A DNA stretch of 64,000 bases from Pseudomonas bananamidigenes. GTDB taxonomy: Bacteria; Pseudomonadota; Gammaproteobacteria; Pseudomonadales; Pseudomonadaceae. Numbering within the stretch: the first letter of the stretch is position 1; each line of letters opens with the position of its first letter. Location: contig NZ_LRUN01000037.1 of NCBI RefSeq assembly GCF_001679645.1, positions 1 through 64,000 on the forward strand. Direction: 5' to 3'. The notes beneath the pieces are model-generated. The model worked only from the letters and a program-made list of their open reading frames with translations. It did not search any database and was not told where the DNA came from. A program made the translations under genes and the position numbers. This document shows positions 1 through 9,434 of the stretch, piece by piece.

Positions 1-49
1 AGGCGGTCGTACCGTCGGCGCCGGCGTCGTAGCCAAAATCATCGAGTAA
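1..49 (+). CDS. tuf: Elongation factor Tu, C-terminal end (partial)
   Basis: Only the last 15 codons are inside the window. They read GRTVGAGVVAKIIE and then TAA, the conserved C-terminus of bacterial EF-Tu, which delivers aminoacyl-tRNA to the ribosome as a GTPase. A tuf gene directly before rpsJ is the usual str-S10 arrangement in pseudomonads. A rho-independent terminator follows 33 bp after the stop. The copy (tufA or tufB) cannot be told from the sequence, although position argues for the str-operon copy. Confidence 0.93.
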   Translation, partial: GGRTVGAGVVAKIIE

Positions 50-82
50 TCTCTTTTTAGAGATGGCTTGATGAGTTGAAAA

Positions 83-108
83 AGCCCCCGCTCAGCGGGG
101 GCTTTTTT
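83..108 (+). terminator. Rho-independent terminator after tuf
   Basis: An 8-bp GC-rich stem (AGCCCCCG / CGGGGGCT) around a short loop, preceded by A residues and followed by six T residues. It separates the str operon from the S10 operon and lies just upstream of the S10 promoter. Confidence 0.9.
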
Positions 109-114
109 ATTGGG

Positions 115-143
115 TTGACACCTATCTGGGGCGTCTATAGAAT
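115..143 (+). promoter_or_regulatory. Sigma70 promoter of the S10 operon
   Basis: A perfect -35 (TTGACA, 115-120), a 17-bp spacer and a -10 TAGAAT (138-143; 5 of 6 consensus bases), about 60 bp before rpsJ. The predicted leader carries a small hairpin (159-175). This is the strongest-looking promoter in the window, as expected for a ribosomal protein operon. Confidence 0.85.
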
Positions 144-205
144 TGCGCCTCCTTTTAACGGGCGTATTGCGCCCGGTGGGAATAGCAGCCGGAGTCTGAA
201 ATCCA

Positions 206-517
206 ATGCAAAATCAGCAAATCCGTATCAGGTTGAAGGCTTTTGACCATCGCCTGATCGACCAATCAACCCAGGAAATCGTGGAAACCGCGAAACGTAC
301 TGGTGCTCAAGTGCGTGGTCCAATTCCACTGCCTACCCGTAAAGAGCGGTTTACCGTTCTGGTTTCCCCGCACGTCAACAAAGACGCGCGTGACCAGTAC
401 GAAATCCGCACTCATAAGCGCGTTCTGGACATCGTTCAGCCAACGGATAAAACCGTTGATGCACTTATGAAGCTGGATCTTGCGGCCGGTGTGGAAGTGC
501 AGATCAGCCTCGGCTAA
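206..517 (+). CDS. rpsJ: 30S ribosomal protein S10 (NusE)
   Basis: Small-subunit head protein. As NusE it also joins the Nus antitermination complex and contacts NusG. The 103-residue product has the standard family length and begins [24 protein letters not shown] ribosome site (191-194) precedes the ATG. First gene of the S10 operon, directly downstream of a near-consensus promoter, followed by rplC. Confidence 0.98.
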
Positions 518-597
518 GACTCGGTCTTGGTCGTGTAACGCTCTGAAATGGGCGGCCATAGCGGGTGAAAGCCCCGTACACTCATGAGGTTTACAAC

Positions 598-1233
598 ATG
601 ACTATTGGTGTAGTCGGTCGTAAAGCGGGTATGACCCGTATTTTCACCGAAGAAGGTGTCTCCATTCCGGTCACGGTCATTGAGATCGAGCCGAATCGCG
701 TCACCCAGTTCAAAACTGAAGAAACCGATGGCTATCGTGCAGTGCAAGTCACTGTCGGCGAGCGTCGTGCTTCCCGTGTAACAGCTGCTCAGGCTGGCCA
801 CTTCGCCAAGGCGAACGTTGCTGCCGGTCGTACCGTGCTGGAATTCCGTCTTGAAGAAGGCGAATACAAGGCCGGTGACCTGATCAACGCTGAAATCTTC
901 GCTGCTGGTCAGCTGGTTGATGTAACCGGTCAGTCCAAGGGTAAAGGCTTCCAGGGTACGATCAAGCGCTGGAATTTCCGCGGGCAAGATAACACCCACG
1001 GTAACTCCGTATCCCACCGCGTCCCAGGCTCTATCGGCCAGTGCCAGACTCCTGGTCGTGTATTCAAGGGCAAAAAAATGTCCGGTCATATGGGCGCTGA
1101 GCGCGTGACCGTGCAGTCCCTGGAAGTAGTGCGCGTGGACGCTGAACGCAATCTGTTGTTGGTCAAGGGCGCTGTTCCTGGCGCTACTGGCGGCAACGTG
1201 GTTGTACGTCCAGCAGCCAAGGCTCGCGGTTAA
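598..1233 (+). CDS. rplC: 50S ribosomal protein L3
   Basis: Early-assembling large-subunit protein near the peptidyl transferase centre. I start it at ATG 598 ([16 protein letters not shown]), giving 211 residues, the family length. An upstream GTG at 565 would add 11 unconserved residues and lacks the well-placed GAGGT (586-590) that serves the ATG. The L3 signature ([18 protein letters not shown]) lies in the C-terminal half, including the glutamine region methylated in enterics by PrmB. Confidence 0.97.
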   Translation: MTIGVVGRKAGMTRIFTEEGVSIPVTVIEIEPNRVTQFKTEETDGYRAVQVTVGERRASRVTAAQAGHFAKANVAAGRTVLEFRLEEGEYKAGDLINAEIFAAGQLVDVTGQSKGKGFQGTIKRWNFRGQDNTHGNSVSHRVPGSIGQCQTPGRVFKGKKMSGHMGAERVTVQSLEVVRVDAERNLLLVKGAVPGATGGNVVVRPAAKARG

Positions 1234-1245
1234 GGGGAAGCTGAC

Positions 1246-1848
1246 ATGCAATTAAATGTAAATGACGCTCAAGCGATCGAAGTTTCCGAACTGACATTTG
1301 GCGGCGAGTTCAACGAGACGCTGGTTCACCAAGCAGTCGTGGCCTACATGGCTGGCGGCCGTCAAGGTAGCAAGCAGCAAAAGACCCGTTCCGACGTTCG
1401 TGGTGGCGGTAAGCGCCCATGGCGTCAGAAAGGTACTGGCCGTGCTCGTGCCGGTACTATCCGTAGCCCAATCTGGCGTGGCGGCGGTACCACTTTCGCA
1501 GCTCGTCCACAGGATCACTCCCAGAAGCTGAACAAGAAGATGTATCGCGCAGCAATGCGTTCCATCCTTGCTGAGCTGGTGCGTACTGATCGTCTGGTCG
1601 TGGTTCAGGATTTCGCAGTTGAAACTCCGAAAACCAAAGACCTGCTGGGCAAGCTGAACAACATGAGCCTGACCGACGTACTGATCGTGTCGGACGCTGT
1701 TGATCAGAACCTGTACCTGGCTGCTCGCAACCTGCCGCACGTAGATGTACGTGATGTGCAAGGTTCCGATCCAGTTAGTCTGATCGCATACGACAAGGTG
1801 TTGATCACCGTGTCGGCCGTGAAGAAATTCGAGGAGCTGCTGGGATGA
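1246..1848 (+). CDS. rplD: 50S ribosomal protein L4
   Basis: Large-subunit protein lining the exit tunnel, 200 residues. The basic loop with [15 protein letters not shown] typical of the tunnel-reaching extension is present. In E. coli L4 also represses its own operon. I cannot tell from sequence whether that applies here. It overlaps rplW by 4 bp (ATGA), implying translational coupling. Confidence 0.98.
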
Positions 1849-2144
1849 ACCAGGAACGCGTATTTAAAGTTCTGCTTGGCCCGCACGTTTCCGAGAAGGC
1901 TACGGTTCTGGCGGACAAGAAAGGCCAGTTCGTTTTCAAGGTTGCTACCGATGCAACCAAGCTGGAAATCAAGAAGGCCGTCGAAAGCCTGTTCAGCGTG
2001 AAAGTTGAGCGTGTTACTACCCTGAATGTCCTGGGTAAGAGCAAGCGCACCGCTCGCGGTCTGGGCAAGCGTAATGACTGGAAGAAGGCAGTTATCTCCC
2101 TTCAGCCAGGCCAAGATCTCGATTTCAGCAGCAGTGCTGAGTAA
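1845..2144 (+). CDS. rplW: 50S ribosomal protein L23
   Basis: Tunnel-exit protein that docks trigger factor and the signal recognition particle. 99 residues, starting [19 protein letters not shown], the conserved L23 opening. Starts inside the last codons of rplD (4-bp overlap) and is followed by rplB after 14 bp. Confidence 0.97.
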
Positions 2145-2158
2145 GGAAGGGGTGCATC

Positions 2159-2983
2159 ATGGCAATCGTTAAATGCAAACCGACTTCCCCTGGCCGCCGT
2201 TTTGTGGTCAAGGTGGTCAACCAGGAGCTGCACAAAGGCGCTCCTCACGCACCGCTGCTCGAGAAGAAATCGAAGTCTGGTGGTCGTAACAACAATGGCC
2301 GCATTACCACTCGTCACGTTGGTGGTGGTCATAAGCAGCATTACCGTATGGTCGATTTTCGTCGCAACGACAAGGATGGCATCGTCGCCACCGTCGAGCG
2401 TATCGAATACGATCCAAACCGTACTGCTCACATCGCTCTGCTGTGCTACGCAGACGGCGAACGCCGCTACATCATCGCCCCTAAGGGCGTGAGCGCTGGC
2501 GATCAGCTGGTAGCGGGTGCTCTGGCTCCAATCAAGCCAGGCAACGCTCTGCAACTGCGCAACATTCCGGTTGGTTCCACTGTACACGGCATCGAACTGA
2601 AGCCAGGTAAAGGTGCACAGATCGCTCGTTCCGCTGGTGCTTCGGCTCAGTTGATCGCTCGTGAAGGTGTTTACGTTACCGTGCGTCTGCGTTCCGGTGA
2701 AATGCGTAAAGTGCTGGCTGAATGCCGCGCGACCCTGGGTGAAGTCTCGAACTCCGAGCACAGCCTGCGTTCGCTGGGTAAAGCTGGTGCCAAGCGCTGG
2801 CGTGGCGTTCGCCCAACCGTTCGTGGTGTTGCCATGAACCCGGTTGACCACCCACATGGTGGTGGTGAAGGTCGTACCTCTGGTGGTCGTCATCCGGTAT
2901 CGCCATGGGGCTTCCCGACTAAGGGCGCGAAGACTCGTGGTAACAAGCGTACCGACAAAATGATCGTCCGTCGTCGCAAGTAA
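2159..2983 (+). CDS. rplB: 50S ribosomal protein L2
   Basis: Essential large-subunit protein needed for subunit joining and peptidyl transfer. 274 residues, the normal length. The invariant [11 protein letters not shown] stretch begins at residue 226 and contains the conserved histidines near the catalytic centre. The C-terminal tail is strongly basic. Lies between rplW and rpsS in the standard S10 order. Confidence 0.98.
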   Translation: MAIVKCKPTSPGRRFVVKVVNQELHKGAPHAPLLEKKSKSGGRNNNGRITTRHVGGGHKQHYRMVDFRRNDKDGIVATVERIEYDPNRTAHIALLCYADGERRYIIAPKGVSAGDQLVAGALAPIKPGNALQLRNIPVGSTVHGIELKPGKGAQIARSAGASAQLIAREGVYVTVRLRSGEMRKVLAECRATLGEVSNSEHSLRSLGKAGAKRWRGVRPTVRGVAMNPVDHPHGGGEGRTSGGRHPVSPWGFPTKGAKTRGNKRTDKMIVRRRK

Positions 2984-2999
2984 ATAGAGGGATACGACA

Positions 3000-3275
3000 G
3001 TGCCACGTTCTCTGAAAAAAGGTCCTTTTATTGATCTTCACCTACTGAAGAAGATCGAAGTGGCGGCGGAAAAGAACGATCGCAAACCAATTAAGACTTG
3101 GTCGCGTCGTTCGATGATCCTGCCACAAATGGTCGGTCTGACCATCGCAGTACACAACGGTCGTCAGCACGTCCCAGTTCTCGTTAACGAAGACATGGTC
3201 GGCCACAAACTGGGCGAGTTCGCCGGTACCCGCAACTATCGCGGGCACGTGGCAGACAAGAAAGCCAAGCGTTAA
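3000..3275 (+). CDS. rpsS: 30S ribosomal protein S19
   Basis: Small-subunit head protein at the A-site finger, 91 residues. Translation starts at GTG 3000 ([17 protein letters not shown] follows). No in-frame ATG gives a complete protein. The C-terminal part holds the conserved [16 protein letters not shown]. The gap to rplV is only 11 bp. Confidence 0.97.
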   Translation: MPRSLKKGPFIDLHLLKKIEVAAEKNDRKPIKTWSRRSMILPQMVGLTIAVHNGRQHVPVLVNEDMVGHKLGEFAGTRNYRGHVADKKAKR

Positions 3276-3286
3276 GGGGTAAGGAA

Positions 3287-3619
3287 ATGGAAGTAGCCGC
3301 TAAGTTGTCGGGCGCTCGAATCTCCGCCCAGAAAGCCCGCTTGGTCGCCGACCAGATCCGCGGGAAGAAGGTGGGCGACGCGCTCAACCTGTTGGCTTTC
3401 AGCAGTAAGAAAGCCGCCGAGATCATGAAAAAAGTGCTGGAGTCGGCCGTGGCCAACGCCGAGCATAACGAAGGCGCAGACGTTGATGACCTGAAGGTCA
3501 GCACTGTTTTCGTCAACGAAGGGCGTTCGCTGAAGCGCATCATGCCACGTGCCAAAGGCCGTGCTGATCGCATCGTCAAGCGGTCTTGCCATATCACTGT
3601 CAAGGTTGCTGACAAGTAA
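3287..3619 (+). CDS. rplV: 50S ribosomal protein L22
   Basis: Exit-tunnel protein whose beta-hairpin lines the tunnel constriction (site of macrolide-resistance changes in other bacteria). 110 residues, beginning [20 protein letters not shown]. The hairpin region [17 protein letters not shown] is intact. Follows rpsS and precedes rpsC. Confidence 0.97.
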   Translation: MEVAAKLSGARISAQKARLVADQIRGKKVGDALNLLAFSSKKAAEIMKKVLESAVANAEHNEGADVDDLKVSTVFVNEGRSLKRIMPRAKGRADRIVKRSCHITVKVADK

Positions 3620-3632
3620 CGGAGTCGAAGAG

Positions 3633-4319
3633 ATGGGTCAGAAAGTACATCCCATTGGCATTCGCCTGGGAATCGTCAAGGAGCACACCTCCGTCTGGTA
3701 CGCAGACGGTCGGACTTATGCGGACTATTTGCTCGCAGATCTGAATGTGCGTGAGTATCTCCAAGACAAACTAAAAAGCGCGTCCGTAAGCCGTATCGAC
3801 ATTCATCGTCCGGCTCAAACTGCACGCATCACCATTCACACCGCTCGCCCAGGTATCGTTATCGGGAAGAAAGGTGAGGATGTTGAGAAACTGCGTCAGG
3901 ACCTGACCAAGCAAATGGGTGTGCCTGTGCACATCAATATCGAAGAGATCCGCAAGCCGGAGCTCGACGGTATGCTGGTTGCCCAGAGCGTAGCTCAGCA
4001 GCTGGAGCGTCGTGTGATGTTCCGTCGCGCCATGAAGCGCGCCGTACAGAACGCCATGCGCATTGGTGCCAAAGGCATCAAAATCCAAGTGAGCGGTCGT
4101 CTCGGCGGTGCTGAAATCGCACGTACTGAATGGTATCGCGAAGGTCGTGTGCCACTGCACACCCTGCGTGCCGATATCGACTATGCCACCTACGAAGCTC
4201 ACACCACTTACGGTGTGATCGGTGTAAAGGTTTGGATCTTCAAAGGCGAAGTAATTGGTGGTCGCCAAGAAGAACTGAAACCACAAGCACCAGCGCCTCG
4301 TAAAAAAGCTGCTAAGTAA
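3633..4319 (+). CDS. rpsC: 30S ribosomal protein S3
   Basis: Small-subunit head protein at the mRNA entry channel with helicase-related function. Start placed at ATG 3633 ([13 protein letters not shown]), giving 228 residues. The open frame extends back into rplV, but that extension is not S3-like. The GGAG at 3621-3624 serves the ATG. A type II KH domain with the GKKG loop lies around residues 75-82. Confidence 0.97.
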   Translation: MGQKVHPIGIRLGIVKEHTSVWYADGRTYADYLLADLNVREYLQDKLKSASVSRIDIHRPAQTARITIHTARPGIVIGKKGEDVEKLRQDLTKQMGVPVHINIEEIRKPELDGMLVAQSVAQQLERRVMFRRAMKRAVQNAMRIGAKGIKIQVSGRLGGAEIARTEWYREGRVPLHTLRADIDYATYEAHTTYGVIGVKVWIFKGEVIGGRQEELKPQAPAPRKKAAK

Positions 4320-4331
4320 GGGGTACGCCAA

Positions 4332-4745
4332 ATGTTGCAACCAAAGCGTACGAAGTTCCGCAAGCAGATGACCGGCCACAACCGTGGTCTGGCGCTGCGC
4401 GGTAGCAAAGTCAGCTTCGGCGAGTTCGCGCTGAAGTCTGTTGCTCGTGGTCGTCTCACCGCTCGTCAGATCGAGTCAGCGCGTCGTGCTCTGACCCGTC
4501 ACGTAAAACGTGGTGGCAAGATCTGGATCCGTGTATTCCCGGACAAGCCGATCTCCAAGAAGCCTCTCGAGGTTCGTATGGGTAAAGGTAAGGGTAACGT
4601 GGAATACTGGGTTGCCCAGATTCAGCCAGGCAAAGTCCTGTATGAAATCGAGGGTGTTTCTGAAGAGCTGGCGCGTGAGGCTTTCGCCCTGGCTGCTGCA
4701 AAGCTGCCGCTCGCCACCTCCTTTGTTAAGCGGACGGTGATGTGA
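4332..4745 (+). CDS. rplP: 50S ribosomal protein L16
   Basis: Large-subunit protein near the A site, 137 residues. Opens [19 protein letters not shown] and carries the conserved arginine-rich loop used for tRNA placement. Its stop overlaps the rpmC start (TGATG), pointing to coupled translation. Confidence 0.97.
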
Positions 4746-4936
4746 TGAAAGCGAATGAACTTCGTGAAAAATCCGCACAGCAGCTGAACGAGCAACTGCT
4801 CGGCTTGCTGCGCGACCAGTTCAATCTGCGCATGCAGAAAGCAACTGGCCAGTTGGGGCAGTCTCATCTGCTCTCGCAAGTTAAGCGTGACATCGCTCGC
4901 GTGAAGACTGTGCTCAACCAGCAGGCAGGTAAGTGA
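4745..4936 (+). CDS. rpmC: 50S ribosomal protein L29
   Basis: Small tunnel-exit protein beside L23. I start at ATG 4745 ([14 protein letters not shown]), 63 residues, the usual length. A GTG three bases upstream (4742) is in frame, but ATG fits the family N-terminus. The ATG shares one base with the rplP stop. Confidence 0.95.
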
Positions 4937-4938
4937 TC

Positions 4939-5205
4939 ATGGCTGAAGCCGAAAAAACTGTCCGTACGCTGACTGGCCGTGTTGTCAGCGACAAGATGGA
5001 CAAAACCATCACCGTTCTGATCGAGCGTCGCGTGAAGCACCCGATCTACGGTAAATACGTTAAGCGTTCGACTAAGCTGCACGCGCACGACGAAACCAAT
5101 CAGTGCCACATCGGCGACAAGGTCACTATTCGTGAAACTCGTCCGATGGCCAAGACCAAGTCTTGGGCGCTGGTTGAAGTTCTCGAACGCGCTGTGGAAG
5201 TCTAA
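4939..5205 (+). CDS. rpsQ: 30S ribosomal protein S17
   Basis: Primary 16S rRNA-binding protein of the small-subunit body, OB fold, 88 residues from ATG 4939 ([17 protein letters not shown]). A GTG at 4933 would add two residues. The ATG gives the pseudomonad family start. Last gene of the part that corresponds to the E. coli S10 operon. Only 23 bp separate it from rplN and no promoter is evident there. Confidence 0.96.
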   Translation: MAEAEKTVRTLTGRVVSDKMDKTITVLIERRVKHPIYGKYVKRSTKLHAHDETNQCHIGDKVTIRETRPMAKTKSWALVEVLERAVEV

Positions 5206-5228
5206 GGGCTAGGGGTCGGAGAAATTAT

Positions 5229-5597
5229 ATGATTCAGACTCAATCCATGCTCGATGTGGCCGATAACAGCGGCGCTCGCCGCGTTATGTGCATCAAGGTG
5301 CTGGGTGGCTCCCATCGTCGTTACGCTGGTATCGGTGACATCATCAAAGTTACCGTGAAGGAAGCAATTCCTCGCGGTAAGGTGAAAAAAGGCCAAGTGA
5401 TGACTGCTGTTGTAGTCCGCACTCGTCACGGCGTACGCCGTGCTGATGGCTCCATTATCCGCTTTGATGGCAACGCTGCTGTTCTGTTGAACAACAAGCA
5501 AGAGCCGATCGGCACCCGTATCTTTGGGCCAGTGACCCGTGAACTTCGTACTGAGAAGTTCATGAAGATCGTCTCGCTCGCCCCAGAAGTGCTGTAA
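5229..5597 (+). CDS. rplN: 50S ribosomal protein L14
   Basis: Large-subunit interface protein, target of the silencing factor RsfS. 122 residues beginning [20 protein letters not shown]. First gene of the E. coli-type spc group, but here continuous with the S10 genes. Confidence 0.98.
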   Translation: MIQTQSMLDVADNSGARRVMCIKVLGGSHRRYAGIGDIIKVTVKEAIPRGKVKKGQVMTAVVVRTRHGVRRADGSIIRFDGNAAVLLNNKQEPIGTRIFGPVTRELRTEKFMKIVSLAPEVL

Positions 5598-5608
5598 GGA
5601 GATCCGAC

Positions 5609-5923
5609 ATGCAAAAGATTCGTCGTGACGACGAGATCATCGTGATCGCCGGCAAAGACAAAGGCAAGCGCGGTAAGGTGCTGAAGGTTCTGGCTGACAA
5701 CCGTCTGGTTGTTGGTGGTCTGAACCTGGTCAAGCGTCATACCAAGCCTAACCCGATGTCGGGCGTACAAGGCGGTATCGTCGAGAAAGAAGCGCCACTG
5801 CACGCTTCCAACGTTGCCATCTTCAACGGCGAAACCAACAAGGCTGACCGCGTTGGTTTCAAAGTGGAAGACGGTAAGAAAATTCGTGTCTTCAAGTCGA
5901 CCCAAAAAGCGGTTGATGCTTGA
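5609..5923 (+). CDS. rplX: 50S ribosomal protein L24
   Basis: Assembly-initiating large-subunit protein. 104 residues with an N-terminal KOW motif ([18 protein letters not shown], around residues 6-23). Spacing of 11 bp from rplN with AAGGAGA as the ribosome site. Confidence 0.97.
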   Translation: MQKIRRDDEIIVIAGKDKGKRGKVLKVLADNRLVVGGLNLVKRHTKPNPMSGVQGGIVEKEAPLHASNVAIFNGETNKADRVGFKVEDGKKIRVFKSTQKAVDA

Positions 5924-5943
5924 ACACTGCTAGGTAGAAGACC

Positions 5944-6483
5944 ATGGCACGACTACAAGAGATTTACCGGAAGGAAATCGCTCCCAAGCTGAAGGAAGAA
6001 CTGAAGCTTGGCAACGTGATGGAAGTTCCGCGCGTTACCAAAATCACCCTGAACATGGGTCTGGGCGAAGCGATCGGTGACAAAAAAGTCATCGAGCACG
6101 CTGTTGCTGACCTGGAAAAGATCACCGGCCAGAAAGTCGTTGTGACCTACGCTCGTAAATCTATCGCTGGCTTCAAAGTCCGCGAAGGTTGGCCGATCGG
6201 TGTCAAAGTGACTCTGCGCCGTGAGCGTATGTACGAGTTCCTGGATCGTCTGCTGTCGATCTCCCTGCCTCGGGTTCGCGACTTCCGCGGCCTGAATGCC
6301 AAGTCCTTCGATGGTCGTGGCAACTACAGCATGGGCGTGAAAGAGCAGATCATCTTCCCGGAAATCGACTACGACAAGATCGATGCTCTCCGCGGTCTGG
6401 ACATTACCCTGACCACCACTGCCAAGAACGATGACGAAGGCCGCGCTCTGCTGCGTGCTTTCAAATTCCCGTTCCGCAACTGA
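5944..6483 (+). CDS. rplE: 50S ribosomal protein L5
   Basis: 5S rRNA-binding protein of the central protuberance, 179 residues as in the family. Conserved blocks include [11 protein letters not shown] and the C-terminal [13 protein letters not shown]. Followed by rpsN after 13 bp. Confidence 0.98.
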   Translation: MARLQEIYRKEIAPKLKEELKLGNVMEVPRVTKITLNMGLGEAIGDKKVIEHAVADLEKITGQKVVVTYARKSIAGFKVREGWPIGVKVTLRRERMYEFLDRLLSISLPRVRDFRGLNAKSFDGRGNYSMGVKEQIIFPEIDYDKIDALRGLDITLTTTAKNDDEGRALLRAFKFPFRN

Positions 6484-6496
6484 TTGGAGTAGGAAA

Positions 6497-6802
6497 ATGG
6501 CCAAGAAGAGCATGAAGAACCGTGAGCTGAAGCGTCAGCTCACCGTTGCCAAGTACGCCGTCAAGCGTGCAGCGCTGAAAGCTATCATCGTGGATCTGAA
6601 CGCAAGTCCAGAAGCACGTTGGGAAGCTGCCGTAGCTCTGCAGAAGCAGCCGCGTGACGCAAGCGCTTCGCGCATGCGTAACCGCTGCCGTCTGACTGGT
6701 CGTCCGCACGGCGTTTACCGCAAGTTCGGCCTGGGCCGTAACAAGCTGCGTGAAGCTGCAATGCGTGGTGACGTTCCAGGTCTGGTTAAAGCCAGCTGGT
6801 AA
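6497..6802 (+). CDS. rpsN: 30S ribosomal protein S14 (long, zinc-free type)
   Basis: Small-subunit head protein, 101 residues from ATG 6497 ([20 protein letters not shown]). The frame is open further upstream into rplE, but the AGTAGGAAA before this ATG and the family N-terminus decide the start. The paired CXXC of the short zinc form is absent, so this is the zinc-independent version. A 208-bp gap with hairpins and a promoter-like element follows. Confidence 0.97.
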   Translation: MAKKSMKNRELKRQLTVAKYAVKRAALKAIIVDLNASPEARWEAAVALQKQPRDASASRMRNRCRLTGRPHGVYRKFGLGRNKLREAAMRGDVPGLVKASW

Positions 6803-6817
6803 TCGCTGTCAACGTCT

Positions 6818-6913
6818 CGATGGTCGGGGTCTCAGGAGCCTGACCATCGGTGACCTTGAAGATGAATCAAGCCCCTTTTGGGGCTTGATTCATTTCTGGG
6901 GTGTGTCTAGAAT
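6818..6913 (+). promoter_or_regulatory. Two hairpins and an internal promoter between rpsN and rpsH
   Basis: The gap holds an interrupted stem (CGATGGTC 6818-6825 with GACCATCG 6842-6849) and a perfect 14-bp stem (6862-6875 with 6880-6893, loop TTTT). The right arm of the second stem contains a -35-like TTGATT (6885-6890). A 17-bp spacer leads to TAGAAT (6908-6913), the same -10 as the S10 promoter. No U-run follows the hairpin, so strong termination is not expected. Processing, partial attenuation or an internal promoter are the options. Confidence 0.6.
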
Positions 6914-7010
6914 GACCGGCTCGCCTGAGCCCGTGTTTTTCTGCCCGGAGTTTCTCGGCGACAAGTAGTAGCCGCAAGGCTAATTTTTCTGTATTAGGAG
7001 CGTCTAGCCC

Positions 7011-7403
7011 ATGAGTATGCAGGACCCGTTAGCGGACATGCTAACTCGAATCCGTAATGCCCAGATGGCTGAAAAGTCCGTCGTAAGCATGCCTTCTTCC
7101 ACGTTGAAGGTGGCTGTAGCTAAAGTCCTGAAGGACGAAGGTTACATCGCGGGTTATCAGATCAGCAGCGAAACCAAGCCACTGCTGTCTATCGAGCTGA
7201 AATATTTCGAAGGCCGTCCGGTTATCGAAGAAGTCAAGCGCGTTAGCCGTCCAGGCCTGCGTCAGTACAAGTCCGTCGAAGAACTGCCAAAAGTACGTGG
7301 CGGTCTCGGTGTGTCTATCGTCTCCACCAACAAGGGTGTGATGACTGATCGTGCTGCGCGCGCTGCCGGTGTCGGCGGCGAAGTTCTTTGCACTGTGTTC
7401 TAA
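7011..7403 (+). CDS. rpsH: 30S ribosomal protein S8
   Basis: Primary 16S rRNA binder and, in E. coli, translational repressor of the spc operon. 130 residues beginning [18 protein letters not shown]. Preceded by TTAGGAGCG and by the structured gap described separately. Followed by rplF after 12 bp. Confidence 0.98.
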   Translation: MSMQDPLADMLTRIRNAQMAEKSVVSMPSSTLKVAVAKVLKDEGYIAGYQISSETKPLLSIELKYFEGRPVIEEVKRVSRPGLRQYKSVEELPKVRGGLGVSIVSTNKGVMTDRAARAAGVGGEVLCTVF

Positions 7404-7415
7404 GGGGGGATAAGC

Positions 7416-7949
7416 ATGTCTCGCGTCGCTAAGAACCCCGTTAAGCTGCCAGCCGGTGTCGAAGTAAAATTCGCAGGCCAACAGCTTTCGGTGAAGGGTG
7501 CCAAGGGTACTCTTGAACTGAACGTCCATTCGTCCGTTGAAATCGTTGAAGAAGCCGGTGAGCTGCGTTTTGCTGCTCGCAATGGCGATCAGCAGACTCG
7601 CGCAATGGCCGGTACCACTCGTGCGTTGGTAAACAACATGGTCCAGGGCGTAAGCCAAGGCTTCGAGCGCAAGCTCCAGCTGGTCGGTGTTGGTTACAAG
7701 GCGCAAGCAAAAGGTCAGGTGCTGAACCTGGCTCTTGGCTTCTCGCACCCAGTGGATTACGAACTGCCGGAAGGCATCACCGCTGAGACTCCTAGCCAGA
7801 CCGATATCCTGATCAAGGGCATCGACAAGCAGCTGGTGGGTCAAGTGGCCGCCGAGATCCGCGACTTCCGTCCACCAGAGCCGTACAAAGGCAAGGGTGT
7901 GCGCTACGCGGACGAAGTCGTCCGTCGTAAAGAAGCCAAGAAGAAGTAG
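7416..7949 (+). CDS. rplF: 50S ribosomal protein L6
   Basis: Large-subunit protein near the factor-binding site, two related domains, 177 residues. The C-terminal signature [16 protein letters not shown] is intact. Sits between rpsH and rplR in the standard spc order. Confidence 0.98.
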   Translation: MSRVAKNPVKLPAGVEVKFAGQQLSVKGAKGTLELNVHSSVEIVEEAGELRFAARNGDQQTRAMAGTTRALVNNMVQGVSQGFERKLQLVGVGYKAQAKGQVLNLALGFSHPVDYELPEGITAETPSQTDILIKGIDKQLVGQVAAEIRDFRPPEPYKGKGVRYADEVVRRKEAKKK

Positions 7950-7959
7950 GGCATAGCAA

Positions 7960-8310
7960 ATGACCGACAAAAAAGTTACTCGACTGCGTCGCGCTCGCAA
8001 AGCACGCCTGAAAATGCACGAACTCGAAGTCGTGCGTCTCTGCGTGTTCCGCTCTTCGCAGCACATCTACGCCCAGGTCATTTCGGCCGACGGCAACAAA
8101 GTCCTGGCAAGCGCCTCGACTTTGGATAAAGAACTGCGTGATGGCGCCACTGGCAACATCGACGCGGCCACTAAGGTTGGCCAGCTGGTCGCTACGCGTG
8201 CTAAGGCCGCTGGCGTCTCGCAGGTGGCTTTCGACCGCTCTGGCTTCAAGTACCACGGCCGCGTTAAAGCGCTGGCTGATGCTGCTCGTGAAGCTGGGCT
8301 GGAGTTCTAA
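7960..8310 (+). CDS. rplR: 50S ribosomal protein L18
   Basis: 5S rRNA-binding protein, 116 residues, with a basic N-terminus ([12 protein letters not shown]) and the conserved [17 protein letters not shown] near the end. Separated from rpsE by only 3 bp. Confidence 0.98.
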   Translation: MTDKKVTRLRRARKARLKMHELEVVRLCVFRSSQHIYAQVISADGNKVLASASTLDKELRDGATGNIDAATKVGQLVATRAKAAGVSQVAFDRSGFKYHGRVKALADAAREAGLEF

Positions 8311-8313
8311 GTT

Positions 8314-8814
8314 ATGTCAAATAACGACCAAAAGCGCGACGAAGGCTACATCGAGAAGCTGGTTCAAGTTAACCGCGTAGCAAAAACCGTTAAAGGCGGC
8401 CGTATCTTCACTTTCACCGCGTTGACCGTGGTTGGTGATGGTAAAGGCCGTGTTGGCTTCGGCCGTGGCAAGTCGCGTGAAGTGCCTGCTGCGATCCAGA
8501 AGGCAATGGAAGCTGCTCGCCGCAACATGATCCAGGTTGATCTGAACGGCACCACTCTGCAGTACGCAATGAAGTCCGCCCACGGCGCTTCGAAGGTGTA
8601 CATGCAGCCTGCTTCTGAAGGTACCGGTATCATCGCTGGCGGCGCAATGCGTGCTGTCCTCGAAGTTGCTGGCGTCCAGAACGTTCTGGCCAAGTGCTAC
8701 GGCTCGACCAACCCTGTAAACGTGGTTCACGCCACTTTCAAGGGTCTGAAGGCCATGCAATCTCCTGAATCCATTGCGGCCAAGCGTGGTCTGCGTGTTG
8801 AGGAGATCAAGTAA
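8314..8814 (+). CDS. rpsE: 30S ribosomal protein S5
   Basis: Small-subunit body protein with roles in decoding fidelity. 166 residues. An N-terminal double-stranded-RNA-binding fold ([19 protein letters not shown]) precedes the C-terminal domain. Followed immediately by rpmD. Confidence 0.98.
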
Positions 8815-8816
8815 TC

Positions 8817-8993
8817 ATGGCTACCGTAAAAGTTACGCTGATCAAAAGCATGACCGGCCGCATCCCTAACCACAAACTGTGCGTTAAGGGTCTGGGCCTG
8901 CGTCGCATCGGTCACACTGTAGAAGTCCAGGATACTCCCGAGAATCGCGGGATGATCAACAAGGCTTACTACATGCTGCGTGTCGAGGGTTAA
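8817..8993 (+). CDS. rpmD: 50S ribosomal protein L30
   Basis: A 58-residue reading frame between rpsE and rplO. It starts [20 protein letters not shown] and ends MLRVEG, a full bacterial L30. The ATG lies 2 bp after the rpsE stop and the TAA ends 3 bp before rplO, so all three genes are almost contiguous. Confidence 0.96.
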
Positions 8994-8996
8994 TCG

Positions 8997-9434
8997 ATGA
9001 AACTCAATGATCTGAGTCCAGCGCCGGGTTCCCGCCGCGAAAAGCATCGTCCGGGCCGTGGTATCGGTAGTGGTTTGGGCAAGACTGGTGGCCGTGGTCA
9101 CAAAGGTCAGACCTCCCGCTCCGGTGGCACCATCGCTCCAGGCTTTGAAGGCGGTCAACAGCCGCTGCATCGTCGCCTGCCGAAGTTCGGTTTCGTTTCC
9201 CTGAAAGCCATGGATCGCGCAGAAGTGCGTCTGTCCGAACTGGCTAAAGTGGAAGGCGACATCGTCACCGTGCAGTCCCTGAAAGATGCCAACGTGATCA
9301 ACGTCAACGTACAGCGTGTGAAAATCATGCTGTCCGGTGAAGTGGCTCGCGCTGTCACTATCGGCAAGGGAATCGGCGCCACCAAAGGTGCGCGTGCGGC
9401 TATCGAAGCAGCTGGCGGCAAGTTCGAGGAATAA
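8997..9434 (+). CDS. rplO: 50S ribosomal protein L15
   Basis: Late-assembly large-subunit protein, 145 residues. The glycine/arginine-rich N-terminal extension ([20 protein letters not shown]) threads into rRNA. Its TAA directly abuts the secY ATG with no spacer. Confidence 0.98.
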   Translation: MKLNDLSPAPGSRREKHRPGRGIGSGLGKTGGRGHKGQTSRSGGTIAPGFEGGQQPLHRRLPKFGFVSLKAMDRAEVRLSELAKVEGDIVTVQSLKDANVINVNVQRVKIMLSGEVARAVTIGKGIGATKGARAAIEAAGGKFEE

